NCBI RefSeq assembly: GCF_014490445.1
Contig: NZ_JACTUZ010000004.1
Coordinates: 36,790-100,789 of the forward strand
From: Pseudoroseomonas ludipueritiae
GTDB lineage: Bacteria; Pseudomonadota; Alphaproteobacteria; Acetobacterales; Acetobacteraceae
Direction: 5' to 3'
Length of the DNA stretch: 64,000 nucleotides
In this document: piece by piece, positions 36,333 to 45,487 of the stretch
How the letters are laid out: every line of letters starts with the position of its first letter
How positions within the stretch are numbered: position 1 is the first letter of the stretch
Notes under the pieces: model-generated
What the model was told of the DNA's origin: nothing
Database searches by the model: none
What the model saw: the letters and a program-made list of their open reading frames with translations, nothing else
Position numbers and translations under genes: made by a program

Positions 36333-37825
36333 GCCAGGGCTCCCAACTGCTCGCTGAGCGCGGCTTCGCTGGTTGCCTCGGTGGGCGTGTCGGAGACCAG
36401 GCGGCCACGATGCAGCACGATGATGCGGTTGCAGTTGTCCACCAGCTCCGGCAGGTCGTCGGAGATCATCAGCACTCCCAGGCCGCGTGCGCGGGCGAGT
36501 TCACGGATCTTGCGATGGATGCCGGCCTTGGAGCCGACATCGACGCCCACGGTGGGGCCATTCAGGATCAGCAGGCGCGGGTCGTTCAGCAGCCAGCGGC
36601 CGATCACCACGCGCTGGGCATTGCCGCCCGAAAGCTGCGTCACCGGCCGGTCCCCGGTGGGGGTGGCGATGGCCATCTCGCGGATCATCCCCGCCGCCTC
36701 CCGCTCCGCGCGGACGCGCTGGATGACACCGCCCTTGCTCAGCCGCGCGTGCGAGGTGGCGAGCATGTTGCGGTCGATGGTCTGCGTCAGGAACAGGCCC
36801 TCGGTCAGCCGATCCTCGGGCACATAGGCGATGCCGTGCTCGATGGCGCGCTGCACGCTGTCCAGCCGCACCTCCCGCCCATCGATGCGGACCTGACCCT
36901 GATAGCCGTGCTTCATGCCGAAGAGCGCCAGCGCCAGTTCCGTGCGGCCGGAGCCCAGCAGGCCAGAAACGCCGACGATCTCGCCCGGCATGACGCGGAG
37001 CGAGATGTCTTCGAGCTGCCCCGGAATGCTGAGGCCCGAGACCTCCAGCAACGGCGTGCCGCCGGCTGTGCCGTCCCAGCGGTAACCTTCCGCCGCGATC
37101 TCCTGGCCCGTCATGGCGCGGGTGATGGCGGCTTCGTCGAATTCGGAAATGGGACCCGCCGCCACGACGCGGCCGGAGCGGATGACGGTCAGCCGCTCGC
37201 TGATCTCCAACATCTCGCGCATCTTGTGGCTGACGAAGAGCACGGCGATGCCACGGCTCTGGATGTCGCGCACCACACGGAACAGGGCTTCCACCTCGCG
37301 CCCCGTCAGGGCGGTGGTGGGCTCGTCCATGATCAGCAGGCGCGGGTCGGACATCAGCGCGCGGGCGATGGCGACAAGCTGCTTGCCGGCGGTGGGCAGC
37401 GTCTCCACCAGCGCGTCGAGGTCGAGATCGACGCCAAGCTTGCGGATGGCTTCCTGCGCGATGCCGCGGACACGGCGCCAGGAGACGAGCTTGCGCCCTT
37501 CCTGAAGCTCCATGCTGAGCGCGAGGTTCTCCGCGACCGAGAGGTTCCCGAACAGCGAGAAATCCTGGTAGATCACCTGCACGCCATGCTGGATGGCGGC
37601 GCGGGGTGTCATGCCCTCCATCTTCTGGCCATCGATCAGCAGCTCGCCCTGGTCGGGCTGCCAGACGCCGGAGATGACCTTGATGAGGGTGGACTTGCCG
37701 GAGCCGTTCTCACCGGCCAGGCAATGGATCTCGCCCCGCCCGATGGTGAGGGAGACATCCTCCAGGGCCCGCACGGCAGAGAAGCTCTTGCCGATATGGC
37801 GCAGTTCGATCAGCGGAGGGGTCAT
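36329..37825 (-). CDS. Sugar ABC transporter duplicated ATP-binding protein (RbsA/LsrA family)
   Basis: 498 aa with two ATPase halves. First half: Walker A 'GENGSGKSTLIKVISG' (about 38-45), signature in 'PTAGKQLVAIARALMSDP', Walker B 'LLIMDEPTTALTGREVEAL'. Second half: 'GVSGLLGSGRTELALALFG', signature 'LSGGNAQRVVIGRWL' and 'LLILNGPTVGVDVGSKAGIH', where the usual Asp-Glu of Walker B reads Asn-Gly. RbsA-type proteins often have one degenerate site, so this is plausible biology. Confidence 0.9.
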   Translation of the reverse strand: MTPPLIELRHIGKSFSAVRALEDVSLTIGRGEIHCLAGENGSGKSTLIKVISGVWQPDQGELLIDGQKMEGMTPRAAIQHGVQVIYQDFSLFGNLSVAENLALSMELQEGRKLVSWRRVRGIAQEAIRKLGVDLDLDALVETLPTAGKQLVAIARALMSDPRLLIMDEPTTALTGREVEALFRVVRDIQSRGIAVLFVSHKMREMLEISERLTVIRSGRVVAAGPISEFDEAAITRAMTGQEIAAEGYRWDGTAGGTPLLEVSGLSIPGQLEDISLRVMPGEIVGVSGLLGSGRTELALALFGMKHGYQGQVRIDGREVRLDSVQRAIEHGIAYVPEDRLTEGLFLTQTIDRNMLATSHARLSKGGVIQRVRAEREAAGMIREMAIATPTGDRPVTQLSGGNAQRVVIGRWLLNDPRLLILNGPTVGVDVGSKAGIHRKIRELARARGLGVLMISDDLPELVDNCNRIIVLHRGRLVSDTPTEATSEAALSEQLGALA

Positions 37826-37847
37826 GCTTGTCCGTCGCCAGGATGCA

Positions 37848-37873
37848 GGGACGGCGGCCTAAGCCGCCGTCCC
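37848..37873 (-). terminator. Intra-operon stem-loop between binding protein and ATPase genes
   Basis: Eleven-base-pair perfect stem GGGACGGCGGC/GCCGCCGTCCC (37848-37858 with 37863-37873) with loop CTAA. It lies between the binding-protein stop at 37897 and the ATPase start at 37825. Such structures commonly attenuate or stabilise the upstream message so that more binding protein than membrane components is made. Confidence 0.65.
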
Positions 37874-37896
37874 CTTCACCCGGTCAAAGGTTGGTA

Positions 37897-38958
37897 TCAG
37901 AAGTTGTACTGGGACATGTTGTCCTTGGTGACGCCGACCCAGCCCTGGCCGACCAGGACATTGGGCTTCTTGGCATCTGGCGCCTGCAGGCTGTTATAGC
38001 CCGCGAGGCCGAGGTCGAGGCCCGCCTTGATCTCCTTCTTGGCCAGCGCCATCACCGCCAGGATGTTCATGGCATAGCCGGCCACCGCCGGGTCCCAGAA
38101 CTGGATGTAGTTGATGTCGCCGTTGCGCAGGTACTGACCCGCGACGGAAACGAGCCCGGTGCCGGAGAAGAAGAGCTTGCCCTTCAGGTTGCGCTCCGCG
38201 ATCAGGCGGCCCGCGCCGGCCGAGGTCGGCATCGGCGCGCCGACGATCCCCCTCAGGTCGGGATATGCGGTCAGCACTTCCTTCAGCTTGTTGTAGTCCG
38301 TGGTCGCATCGTCATAGGTCTCGATGCGCCGCGTCACTTCCTGCATCTTCGGGAAGTTCTGCTTCTGGTAGGCGACGGCGCCGTCGATCCATTCCATCTG
38401 CGACTGCGAGGTCAGGCTGCCGACGGTGGCCACGTACTTGCCCTCGCCGCCCATGTCGCGCGCCAGCACTTCCATCAGCTTGGCGCCATAGGCGTGGTTG
38501 TCGAAGGCCTCGATGTCATAGTCGATATTGGTCAGGCCGGAAGCCTCGTGGGAAATGACCACGATGCCCTGGCGCCGCGCCTTCTGCAGCACCGGCTCCA
38601 CCGCCTCGACCGAGAAGGGGACGATGCAGATGGCATCGACGCCCTGGGCGATCAGGCTTTCCACCAGTTGCACCTGGGCAGCGGCATCGGCCTGGCTGGG
38701 GCCGACCATCCAGGTGTCGTGGCCCTGGTCCTTGCCGAACTGCGTCACGCCCGTGCGCATGCGGTCGAACCAGGCGATGCCATCCACCTTCACCACCGTG
38801 GCGATGGTGCGCTTCTTGCCTGCCTTGGCATTGACGTCGCCGGAGACCTTGCTGGCATCCACGGCGGCATTCTGCGCCCAGGCCGGGCGGCCCATCGTGG
38901 CTGCCATCAGGCCGCCCGCGGTCAGCGCGCCCAGCGAACGCCTGCTGAAATCGACCAT
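37897..38958 (-). CDS. Sugar ABC transporter substrate-binding protein (LsrB/RbsB-like)
   Basis: 353 aa from ATG at 38958. Twin-arginine-like signal 'MVDFSRRSLGALTAGGLMAA' with cleavage near AWA. Mature fold is periplasmic-binding-protein type I: 'TIATVVKVDGIAWFDRMRTG', 'LVESLIAQGVDAICIVPFSV', 'DIEAFDNHAYGAKLMEVLA'. It looks closest to the rhamnose/autoinducer-2 (LsrB) branch. Given the deoC-DeoR context, deoxyribose or ribose is the more likely cargo here; this is inference. Confidence 0.87.
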   Translation of the reverse strand: MVDFSRRSLGALTAGGLMAATMGRPAWAQNAAVDASKVSGDVNAKAGKKRTIATVVKVDGIAWFDRMRTGVTQFGKDQGHDTWMVGPSQADAAAQVQLVESLIAQGVDAICIVPFSVEAVEPVLQKARRQGIVVISHEASGLTNIDYDIEAFDNHAYGAKLMEVLARDMGGEGKYVATVGSLTSQSQMEWIDGAVAYQKQNFPKMQEVTRRIETYDDATTDYNKLKEVLTAYPDLRGIVGAPMPTSAGAGRLIAERNLKGKLFFSGTGLVSVAGQYLRNGDINYIQFWDPAVAGYAMNILAVMALAKKEIKAGLDLGLAGYNSLQAPDAKKPNVLVGQGWVGVTKDNMSQYNF

Positions 38959-38999
38959 GTTCTGTTTCCTTCCCGTCTCAGCCGGTTGACGCAGTTGAA

Positions 39000-39689
39000 T
39001 CAGTAGCCGGTCGTCGCCACCGGCGCGCCCGTGACGAGCGCGACGCCGGAGCTGGCGCCGATCCGCGTGGCGCCGGCGGCAATCAGCGCCTGCGCCCCAT
39101 CCCATGTGCGTACGCCGCCGGAAGCTTTAACCCCCAGCGCATCGCCCACCACCTCACGCATCAGTGCCACATCGGCAACCGTCGCGCCCCCAGTGGAAAA
39201 GCCGGTGGAGGTCTTGACGAAATCCGCGCCGGCCTCGGCCGAAAGGCGGCAGGCCGTGCGTTTCTCTTCGTCACTCAGCAGGCAGGTCTCGATGATGACC
39301 TTCAGCACCTTGCCGGGGCAGGCGGCGCGCACGGCGGCGATATCGGCCCGCACCGCGTCCAGCCGCCCGTCCTTCAGGGCGCCGATATTGATGACCATGT
39401 CGATCTCGTCGGCGCCATTGCGCACGGCATCCGCCGTTTCGGCGGCCTTGGCCTCCGGCGTGGTGGCACCCAGGGGGAAGCCGACCACGGAGCAGGTCTT
39501 CACGCCGCTGCCGCGCAGCGCCTCCGACACCAGCGCCACATTGCCGGGGTTGACGCAGACCGAGCAGAAGCGGTGCTCGCGCGCCTCGTCGCAATAGCGG
39601 CGCAGCTCGGCCTCGACGGCATCCGCCTTCAGCAGGGTGTGGTCGATCAACGGCGCCAGTTCGGCTGGCGTGCGCGGGGTCTTGGTCAT
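39000..39689 (-). CDS. deoC: Deoxyribose-phosphate aldolase
   Basis: 229 aa, class I aldolase. Motifs '[20 protein letters not shown]', '[17 protein letters not shown]', '[16 protein letters not shown]', '[20 protein letters not shown]' (Schiff-base Lys) and '[18 protein letters not shown]'. Cleaves 2-deoxyribose 5-phosphate to acetaldehyde and glyceraldehyde 3-phosphate. The start at 39689 gives the normal length; the longer upstream frame would read through the promoter. First gene of the minus-strand operon. Confidence 0.95.
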   Translation of the reverse strand: MTKTPRTPAELAPLIDHTLLKADAVEAELRRYCDEAREHRFCSVCVNPGNVALVSEALRGSGVKTCSVVGFPLGATTPEAKAAETADAVRNGADEIDMVINIGALKDGRLDAVRADIAAVRAACPGKVLKVIIETCLLSDEEKRTACRLSAEAGADFVKTSTGFSTGGATVADVALMREVVGDALGVKASGGVRTWDGAQALIAAGATRIGASSGVALVTGAPVATTGY

Positions 39690-39740
39690 GAAACAGGCGT
39701 CCTCGGGATCTGCGGATATGTCATCCGCCGTCCCATGATT

Positions 39741-39756
39741 TGTTAGTTTCGTAACT
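39741..39756. promoter_or_regulatory. Candidate DeoR operator in the deoC-deoR divergent promoter
   Basis: TGTTAGTTTCGTAACT is close to the Escherichia coli DeoR palindrome TGTTAGAATTCTAACA, with GTTA/TAAC half-sites. It lies in an A+T-rich 130-bp gap between deoC and deoR. A related TTGTTATAA follows at 39759. Confidence 0.5.
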
Positions 39757-39818
39757 CTTGTTATAATCGTCACATTAACGGCCTCGATCGTCAAGCAGGG
39801 GCCACGCGAGGAGGGCGG

Positions 39819-40625
39819 ATGTCGCAGGGCGGGATGCAGGGTGTGGCGGGGGCGCGGCGTAGTGCCCGGCTCACGCAACTGGGGGAGATGCTGCGGCAGG
39901 GCGGCCCGGCCCGGCTGGAAAGCGCCGCGGCGGCGCTTGGCGTGTCCTCCATGACCCTGCGGCGGGACCTAGCCAAGCCGGGGCAGCCCTTCACGCTGCT
40001 GGGCGGCCATGTGGTGCCGGTGGGCGGCCCTTCCGGCGCGAGCCCTTATGCACTTGAGCGTGAGCAGGACAGCCACACCGCCGCCAAGCGGCAGGCCGCG
40101 CGCCATGCCGCCGCGCTGGTGGAGGATGGCGACACCATCTTCATCGACTGCGGCACCACCATGCCGCATTTCGTGGAGGCTCTGCCGGCGGGGCTTTCCC
40201 TCACCGTGCTCTGCTACGCCCTGAACATCGTGACGCTGCTGAGCCGGCGGGCGCGGACGCAACTGGTGCTGCTCGGCGGCCTCTACCACCCGGCCTCCGC
40301 CACCTTCGCCTCGGACGAAGCACTGGCGAGCCTGCGGAGGGTCCGCATCAACAAGGCCTTCGTCTCCGCCGGCGGGGTGCATGCCACGCGCGGCGTCACC
40401 TGCACCAATTTCAACGAGGTGCCGGTGAAGCAGGTGGCGCTGGCCTCCGCCGCGCAATCCTTTCTGGTGGTGGATTCCTCCAAGCTGGGCAAGCTGAAGC
40501 CGGCCTATTTCGCGCCCGTCACGGCCTTCGAACGCATCGTGACCAGCGCTCTGAACCGCACGGAACCCGCCGCCGCCCTGGCGCGCGCCGGGGCGCGGCT
40601 TGACGCGGCGGGCGCCGGTTCCTAA
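39819..40625 (+). CDS. deoR: DeoR-family transcriptional repressor (true DeoR type)
   Basis: 268 aa. N-terminal HTH (about 18-52) with '[20 protein letters not shown]', then 'LLGGHVV', and the sugar-phosphate sensing domain with '[18 protein letters not shown]', '[20 protein letters not shown]' and '[17 protein letters not shown]'. These segments track E. coli DeoR closely. Deoxyribose 5-phosphate is the expected inducer. Divergent from deoC, upstream of the FGGY kinase by 30 bp. Confidence 0.9.
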   Translation: MSQGGMQGVAGARRSARLTQLGEMLRQGGPARLESAAAALGVSSMTLRRDLAKPGQPFTLLGGHVVPVGGPSGASPYALEREQDSHTAAKRQAARHAAALVEDGDTIFIDCGTTMPHFVEALPAGLSLTVLCYALNIVTLLSRRARTQLVLLGGLYHPASATFASDEALASLRRVRINKAFVSAGGVHATRGVTCTNFNEVPVKQVALASAAQSFLVVDSSKLGKLKPAYFAPVTAFERIVTSALNRTEPAAALARAGARLDAAGAGS

Positions 40626-40655
40626 CCCCGCCGCCGGCAGCACAGGATCGGCGCA

Positions 40656-42287
40656 ATGCAGGACATCGTCATCGGCGTGGATGTGGGCACCGGCAGCGCC
40701 CGCGCCGGCGCCTTCACCCCGGACGGCACCATGCTGGCCCAGGCGGCGCAGCCTATCCGCATGTGGCGGCCGCGCCCGGGCTTCGCGCAGCAGTCTTCCA
40801 CCGACATCTGGGCGGCGGTCTGCGCCGCGGTGCGCAATGCCCTGGCGGAACTGGGCCCGGTGCGGGTGCGCGGCATCGGCTTCGATGCCACCTGCTCGCT
40901 GGTGGCGCTGGATGCCACCGGCGGCCCGGTCTCCATCAGCCCGGATGCGGAGCCGGAGCAGGACACGGTGGTCTGGATGGACCACCGCGCGGCGGCGGAG
41001 GCCGAGCGCATCAATGCCGGCGGGCATGACGTGCTGCGCTATGTCGGCGGCCGCGTCTCGCTGGAGATGCAGACGCCCAAGCTGCTCTGGCTGAAGCACC
41101 ACCTGCCGGAGGCCTGGGCACGCGCCGCGCTCTTCCTGGACCTGCCGGATTTCCTGACCTGGCGGGCCACCGGCAGCACCACGCGCTCGCTCTGCTCCAC
41201 CGTCTGCAAATGGACTTACCTGGGGCGGGAAGGGCGCTGGGACGAAGGCTTCTTCCGCGCCATCGGGCTGGAGGATCTGGCGGCCGAGGGCTTCCAGCGC
41301 ATCGGCACCGAGATCCTGCCGGTGGGCCATCCCATCCCCGGCGGGTTGAGCGCCACGGCTGCCACGGAACTGGGGCTGCCGGCTGGCATTCCGGTCGGCA
41401 CTTCCGCCATCGATGCCCATGCCGGCGGGCTCGGCGTCATCGGCGCGGCGATGGATGGGCAGGCGCCGGATGAGCAGGCGCTGCTGCGCCGGCTGGCGCT
41501 GGTGGGCGGCACCTCAAGCTGCCACATGGCCGTCTCGGCCGAGCCACGCTTCGTGCCCGGTGTCTGGGGCCCCTATTTCTCCGCCATGCAGCCCGGCCTC
41601 TGGCTGAACGAGGGCGGGCAATCCGCCACCGGCGCGCTGGTGGACCATGTGATCACCACCCACGCCGCCTATCCCGCCCTGGCGGAGGAAGCGGCCCAGG
41701 CCGGCATCACCATCTACCAGCGGTTGAACCAGTTGTTGGAGGAGATGGCGGCCCCGCTGCCTTTCCCGGCATTGTTGACGGAACATCTGCATGTGATGCC
41801 GGATTTCCACGGCAATCGCTCCCCACGCGCCGATGCCTCGCTGCGCGGGATGGTGTCGGGGCTGCGGCTTTCCGCCACGGCGGAGGACCTGGCGCTGCTC
41901 TACCTCGCCACGGTGCAGGCCATCGCCTATGGCACCCGGCATATCATCGAGACGCTGAACGGCCAGGGCTATGCCATCGACACCGTGCTGGCCTGCGGCG
42001 GCGGCACCAAGAACCCCGTCTTCCTGCGGGAACATGCCGATGCCACCGGCTGCCGCATCGTGCTGCCCGCCGAGCCGGAGGCCATCCTGCTGGGCGCCAG
42101 CATGCTGGGCGCGGTGGCCGGCGGCGTCCACCCGGACCTGCCCGCCGCCATGGCGGCGATGAGCCGTGCCGGGCGCATGGTGGAACCCGCCTCCGAGGCG
42201 GCCCGGCGCTACCACGATGCCAAATACGCGGTCTTCCTGCGCATGCACGAGGACCAGATGGCCTATCGCCGCCTCGTGGCCGGCTGA
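40656..42287 (+). CDS. FGGY-family carbohydrate kinase (D-ribulokinase-like)
   Basis: 543 aa. N-terminal ATPase-fold motif '[20 protein letters not shown]', '[18 protein letters not shown]', '[19 protein letters not shown]', and C-terminal '[20 protein letters not shown]' (adenosine motif). These features match the eukaryote/bacterial D-ribulokinase (FGGY/YDR109C) branch rather than LsrK or XylB. It is likely cotranscribed with deoR. The substrate in a deoxyribose context is unclear: no ribulose-5-phosphate epimerase or pentitol dehydrogenase is nearby. Confidence 0.85.
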   Translation: MQDIVIGVDVGTGSARAGAFTPDGTMLAQAAQPIRMWRPRPGFAQQSSTDIWAAVCAAVRNALAELGPVRVRGIGFDATCSLVALDATGGPVSISPDAEPEQDTVVWMDHRAAAEAERINAGGHDVLRYVGGRVSLEMQTPKLLWLKHHLPEAWARAALFLDLPDFLTWRATGSTTRSLCSTVCKWTYLGREGRWDEGFFRAIGLEDLAAEGFQRIGTEILPVGHPIPGGLSATAATELGLPAGIPVGTSAIDAHAGGLGVIGAAMDGQAPDEQALLRRLALVGGTSSCHMAVSAEPRFVPGVWGPYFSAMQPGLWLNEGGQSATGALVDHVITTHAAYPALAEEAAQAGITIYQRLNQLLEEMAAPLPFPALLTEHLHVMPDFHGNRSPRADASLRGMVSGLRLSATAEDLALLYLATVQAIAYGTRHIIETLNGQGYAIDTVLACGGGTKNPVFLREHADATGCRIVLPAEPEAILLGASMLGAVAGGVHPDLPAAMAAMSRAGRMVEPASEAARRYHDAKYAVFLRMHEDQMAYRRLVAG

Positions 42288-42293
42288 GCGGCC

Positions 42294-42322
42294 AGCGCCG
42301 CGCCCCAGCCGGGCGCGGCGCT
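42294..42322 (+). terminator. Bidirectional terminator between convergent FGGY kinase and proX
   Basis: Twelve-base-pair perfect stem AGCGCCGCGCCC/GGGCGCGGCGCT (42294-42305 with 42311-42322) and a 5-nt loop, inside a 47-bp gap between two converging stops. On the plus strand it is followed by TTCTCCT. Confidence 0.75.
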
Positions 42323-42334
42323 TCTCCTGCCGCC

Positions 42335-43213
42335 TCAGGCGGCGAACCAGCCGTTCACACGCTGCGCGTGCTCGTCGACGTACTTCGAGACGGCGGCCTC
42401 GACGCTTTCTTCCTGCGCCACCAGCATGGCGGCTTCCAGTTCGTTCAGCGGCATGTTCAGCTTGGACAGGAAGGCGGCCACTTCCGGGCGATCCTTCTTC
42501 AGGCCAGGACGGCCCAGGCCCACCACTTCCTCGGCCGCACCCAGCGCGCCCTTGGGGTCGGCCAGGTAGCGCAGCTCGTACTTGCCGAACATCCAGTGCG
42601 GGCTCCAGGCGGTCGCCACGATCCAGTTCTTGCCGCGCATCTGGCGGTTGAGCATGGAGAGCATCGCGGCTTCGCTGGATTCCTGCAGCTTATAGCCATT
42701 CAGGCCATAGGCCTTGAGCGTATCCTGCGACAGGCGCGTCAGGCCCGCACCGGGCTCGATGCCCTGGATGCGCCCGCCCAGCTTCTCCTGCACGGCTGGC
42801 TTGGCAAGGTCCTCCAGAGAAGCCAGCTCGCTCTCCGGCACATATTTCGGCACCACCCAGCCCAGCTTGGCATCGCCGTAGAGGGTGCCCAGGCGCTCCA
42901 CCTTGCCTTCGACGCGCTTGTAGTAATCCTCATGCGTCTTCGGCAGCCAGCACATCAGCATGGCATCCACGTCGCCGCGCGTGACGCCCTGGTAGAGCGG
43001 CGCCACGTCGGTCTGGACCAGCTCCACCTTGGTGTTGAGCTTGTCCTCGATCAGCTTGGCGGCGAGGCGGGTGATGAATTCTGCATCCGCCCAGGGCGCG
43101 AAGCCGAGCTTGATGCCGCCGGAGCGGGCGAGCGCCGGGCGGAAGCCCGTGGCGAGGCCGGCGGCGAGGCCCATGCCGGCGGTGAGGAACTGGCGCTTGT
43201 TGATGGCGATCAT
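42335..43213 (-). CDS. proX: Glycine betaine/proline ABC transporter substrate-binding protein
   Basis: 292 aa, OpuAC/ProX family. Signal 'NKRQFLTAGMGLAAGLATGF' with cleavage near ALA. Mature motifs 'KLGFAPWADAEFITRLAAKL', 'DVAPLYQGVTRGDVDAMLMC' and 'WIVATAWSPHWMFGKYELRY', with the Trp residues that form the quaternary-ammonium cage in this family. Last gene of proV-proW-proX; 100 bp separate it from proW. Confidence 0.88.
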   Translation of the reverse strand: MIAINKRQFLTAGMGLAAGLATGFRPALARSGGIKLGFAPWADAEFITRLAAKLIEDKLNTKVELVQTDVAPLYQGVTRGDVDAMLMCWLPKTHEDYYKRVEGKVERLGTLYGDAKLGWVVPKYVPESELASLEDLAKPAVQEKLGGRIQGIEPGAGLTRLSQDTLKAYGLNGYKLQESSEAAMLSMLNRQMRGKNWIVATAWSPHWMFGKYELRYLADPKGALGAAEEVVGLGRPGLKKDRPEVAAFLSKLNMPLNELEAAMLVAQEESVEAAVSKYVDEHAQRVNGWFAA

Positions 43214-43313
43214 GCGTCGGCATCCTTCTGCTTGCGGGCGCCGCCAAGCGGCGGCCCCGGGGAAAGATCACGGAAAGAAAGGGGAGGCAGGGGCAATGTG
43301 GCCCCCGCCGCGG

Positions 43314-44228
43314 TCACGCCTTGCGGGTGACCAATGTGCCGGCGGGCTCCGCCTCATCGCCACGGGCGAAGGCGGCGCGCAGGCGCTTGAAGCTGAAACC
43401 TTGAGGCTCGGCGCTGAAGCTCTGGGTGATGCGGTCCAGCAGCACGGCCAGCACCACGACGGCGAGGCCGCCCTCGAAGCCCGTACCCACGTCCAGCCGC
43501 TGGATGCCGGTCAGCACCGTATTGCCCAGCCCGCCGGCACCGATCATGGAGGCGATCACCACCATCGAAAGCGACAGCATGATGGTCTGGTTCACGCCCG
43601 CCATGATGGAGGGCAGAGCGTTCGGCACCTGCACCTTCAGCAGCAGCTGCATCGGCGTGCAGCCGAAGGCCTGGCCGGCCTCGATGAACTCATGATGCAC
43701 CTGCCGGATGCCCAGGTTGGTCAGGCGAACCACCGGCGGCATGGCGAAGATCACCGTGGCGATGGTGCCGGGCACGGCGCCAAGGCCGAAGAACATTGCC
43801 GCCGGGATCAGGTAGACAAAGGCCGGCATGGTTTGCATCAGGTCCAGCAGCGGCCGCGCCACGGCCTGCACCGCGCGGCTGCGCGCCATGGCGATGCCGA
43901 GCGGGATGCCAAGCACCATGGCGATGCCGGTGGCAGCCAGCACCAGGGACAGGGTTTCCATCATTCGGTCCCAGAGCCCCATGCCGCTGATCAGCAGCAG
44001 GGCGGCCACGGCGAAGATGGCGAATTTCCAGCCCACGCGCCACAGCGCCAGCAGGGCGATGGCGGCGATGGCCAACGGCTCCGGCGTGCCCAGCAGCGCG
44101 TCCCGCACGCCATCCGTGACAAAGCCGATGGCGGAGGCGATGGCATCCAGCGCCGGCGTGAAATGGTCGAGAATGAAATTCACGACCGCATCGGCACCCT
44201 CGCCGATATGAAGATCGAGATCCTGCAA
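43314..44228 (-). CDS. proW: Glycine betaine/proline ABC transporter permease
   Basis: 304 aa, with an N-terminal periplasmic stretch followed by about six to seven helices. Signatures 'MARSRAVQAVARPLLDLMQT', 'MPAFVYLIPAAMFFGLG' and 'EAGQAFGCTPMQLLLKVQVPNA' are typical of ProW/OpuAB. Starts 11 bp after proV. Confidence 0.9.
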   Translation of the reverse strand: MQDLDLHIGEGADAVVNFILDHFTPALDAIASAIGFVTDGVRDALLGTPEPLAIAAIALLALWRVGWKFAIFAVAALLLISGMGLWDRMMETLSLVLAATGIAMVLGIPLGIAMARSRAVQAVARPLLDLMQTMPAFVYLIPAAMFFGLGAVPGTIATVIFAMPPVVRLTNLGIRQVHHEFIEAGQAFGCTPMQLLLKVQVPNALPSIMAGVNQTIMLSLSMVVIASMIGAGGLGNTVLTGIQRLDVGTGFEGGLAVVVLAVLLDRITQSFSAEPQGFSFKRLRAAFARGDEAEPAGTLVTRKA

Positions 44229-44239
44229 GGGGATTCTCC

Positions 44240-45487
44240 TCAGTTGCCGTTGCGGTCGAGGGTTTGCAGCAGCGCCGTCTTGCTGATGGCGCCCAGGTAG
44301 CGCTGCTCCTCATCGACCACCGGCACGGGATGCGGGCTTTCCGCCACGCGGCCCATCACATCCGAAAGCACCGCATCGGCGGCGATCGGCTCTACATCCG
44401 GCAGCAGGGCGCGCCGGTAGGCATCGGGCCCCGAGCCGCTCGCGGCACCGGCCAGCGAATCCACCGTGACCATGCCGTGGTACTTCTTGTCCTGACCGAC
44501 GACGACAGCGACATCGCGCTCATGGTTCTGCAGCCGCTCCAGCGAGGCGGGCAGGGCGATGTTGCGGCGCTCGATCAACGGCACCTGGGTCTCGGCGGCG
44601 ATGTCGCCGGCGCGGAAGACCTGGGAGACATCCACGTTGCGGAAGAAGGAGCGCACATAGTCATTGGCCGGGCTGTTCACGATCTCATCCGGCGTGCCCA
44701 CCTGCACCACGCGCCCGTGCTGCATGATGGCGATGCGATCGCCGATGCGCATGGCTTCGTCCAGGTCATGGCTGACGAAGACGATGGTGCGGCTGTGCTC
44801 GGATTGCAGGCGCAGCAGCTCTTCCTGCATTTCCGAGCGGATCAACGGATCGAGCGCCGAGAAGGCTTCGTCCATCAACAGGATGCTGGGCTCGCCCGCC
44901 AGGGCGCGGGCGAGGCCAACACGCTGCTTCATGCCACCGGAAAGCTGGTCTGGCCGGCTGTTGGCATAGGCGCCGAGCCCGACGCCTTCCAGCGCCGCTC
45001 GGGCCTTGGCGTGCCGCTCGGCCTGGGGCATGCCGGCCACTTCCAGCCCGAAGGCGGCATTGTCCAGCACACTGCGGTTGGGCAGCAGGGCGAAGGACTG
45101 GAAGACCATGCCCATCTCGGCCCGGCGCAACGCCGTCAGCTCGCCACGCGACATTTTCGCGATATCGCGGCCATCGATCAGGATCTCACCGGAGGAGGGT
45201 TCGATCAACCGGTTGAGCAGGCGCAGCAGGGTAGACTTGCCGGAGCCCGAAAGGCCCATGATGACGAAGATCTCGCCGGCGCGGATCTCGAAGCTGGCAT
45301 CGTGGACGCCAATGGTGCAGCCAGTCTGGGCCTGCACAGCCGCCTTGTCCTGCCCTTCGCGCACCATGCGCAGGGCGGCCTCGGGGCGGTCGCCGAAAAC
45401 CTTGAAGACGTTACGAAGCGCGATCTTTACGGGCGGCAAAGCGGCATTGCCGGCCACCCTGCTGAGGGTCGGGGTCGTGGCGGTCAT
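44240..45487 (-). CDS. proV: Glycine betaine/proline ABC transporter ATP-binding protein with CBS pair
   Basis: 415 aa from ATG at 45487. 'FKVFGDRPEAALRMV' and 'GCTIGVHDASFEIRAGEIFV' precede Walker A 'GLSGSGKSTLLRLLNR'; signature 'LSGGMKQRVGLARALA'; Walker B 'ILLMDEAFSALDPLIR'. The C-terminal part (about 290-415) is a tandem CBS region that in OpuA-type ATPases senses ionic strength or c-di-AMP. Upstream in-frame Mets would add a non-conserved tail and were rejected. Confidence 0.92.
   Translation of the reverse strand: MTATTPTLSRVAGNAALPPVKIALRNVFKVFGDRPEAALRMVREGQDKAAVQAQTGCTIGVHDASFEIRAGEIFVIMGLSGSGKSTLLRLLNRLIEPSSGEILIDGRDIAKMSRGELTALRRAEMGMVFQSFALLPNRSVLDNAAFGLEVAGMPQAERHAKARAALEGVGLGAYANSRPDQLSGGMKQRVGLARALAGEPSILLMDEAFSALDPLIRSEMQEELLRLQSEHSRTIVFVSHDLDEAMRIGDRIAIMQHGRVVQVGTPDEIVNSPANDYVRSFFRNVDVSQVFRAGDIAAETQVPLIERRNIALPASLERLQNHERDVAVVVGQDKKYHGMVTVDSLAGAASGSGPDAYRRALLPDVEPIAADAVLSDVMGRVAESPHPVPVVDEEQRYLGAISKTALLQTLDRNGN

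Noticed and set aside
36560-36620. Apparent loss of the Walker B Asp-Glu in the second half of the sugar ATPase as evidence of a dead gene
   Set aside because: Degenerate second ATPase sites are common in RbsA-type proteins and the rest of the gene is intact.
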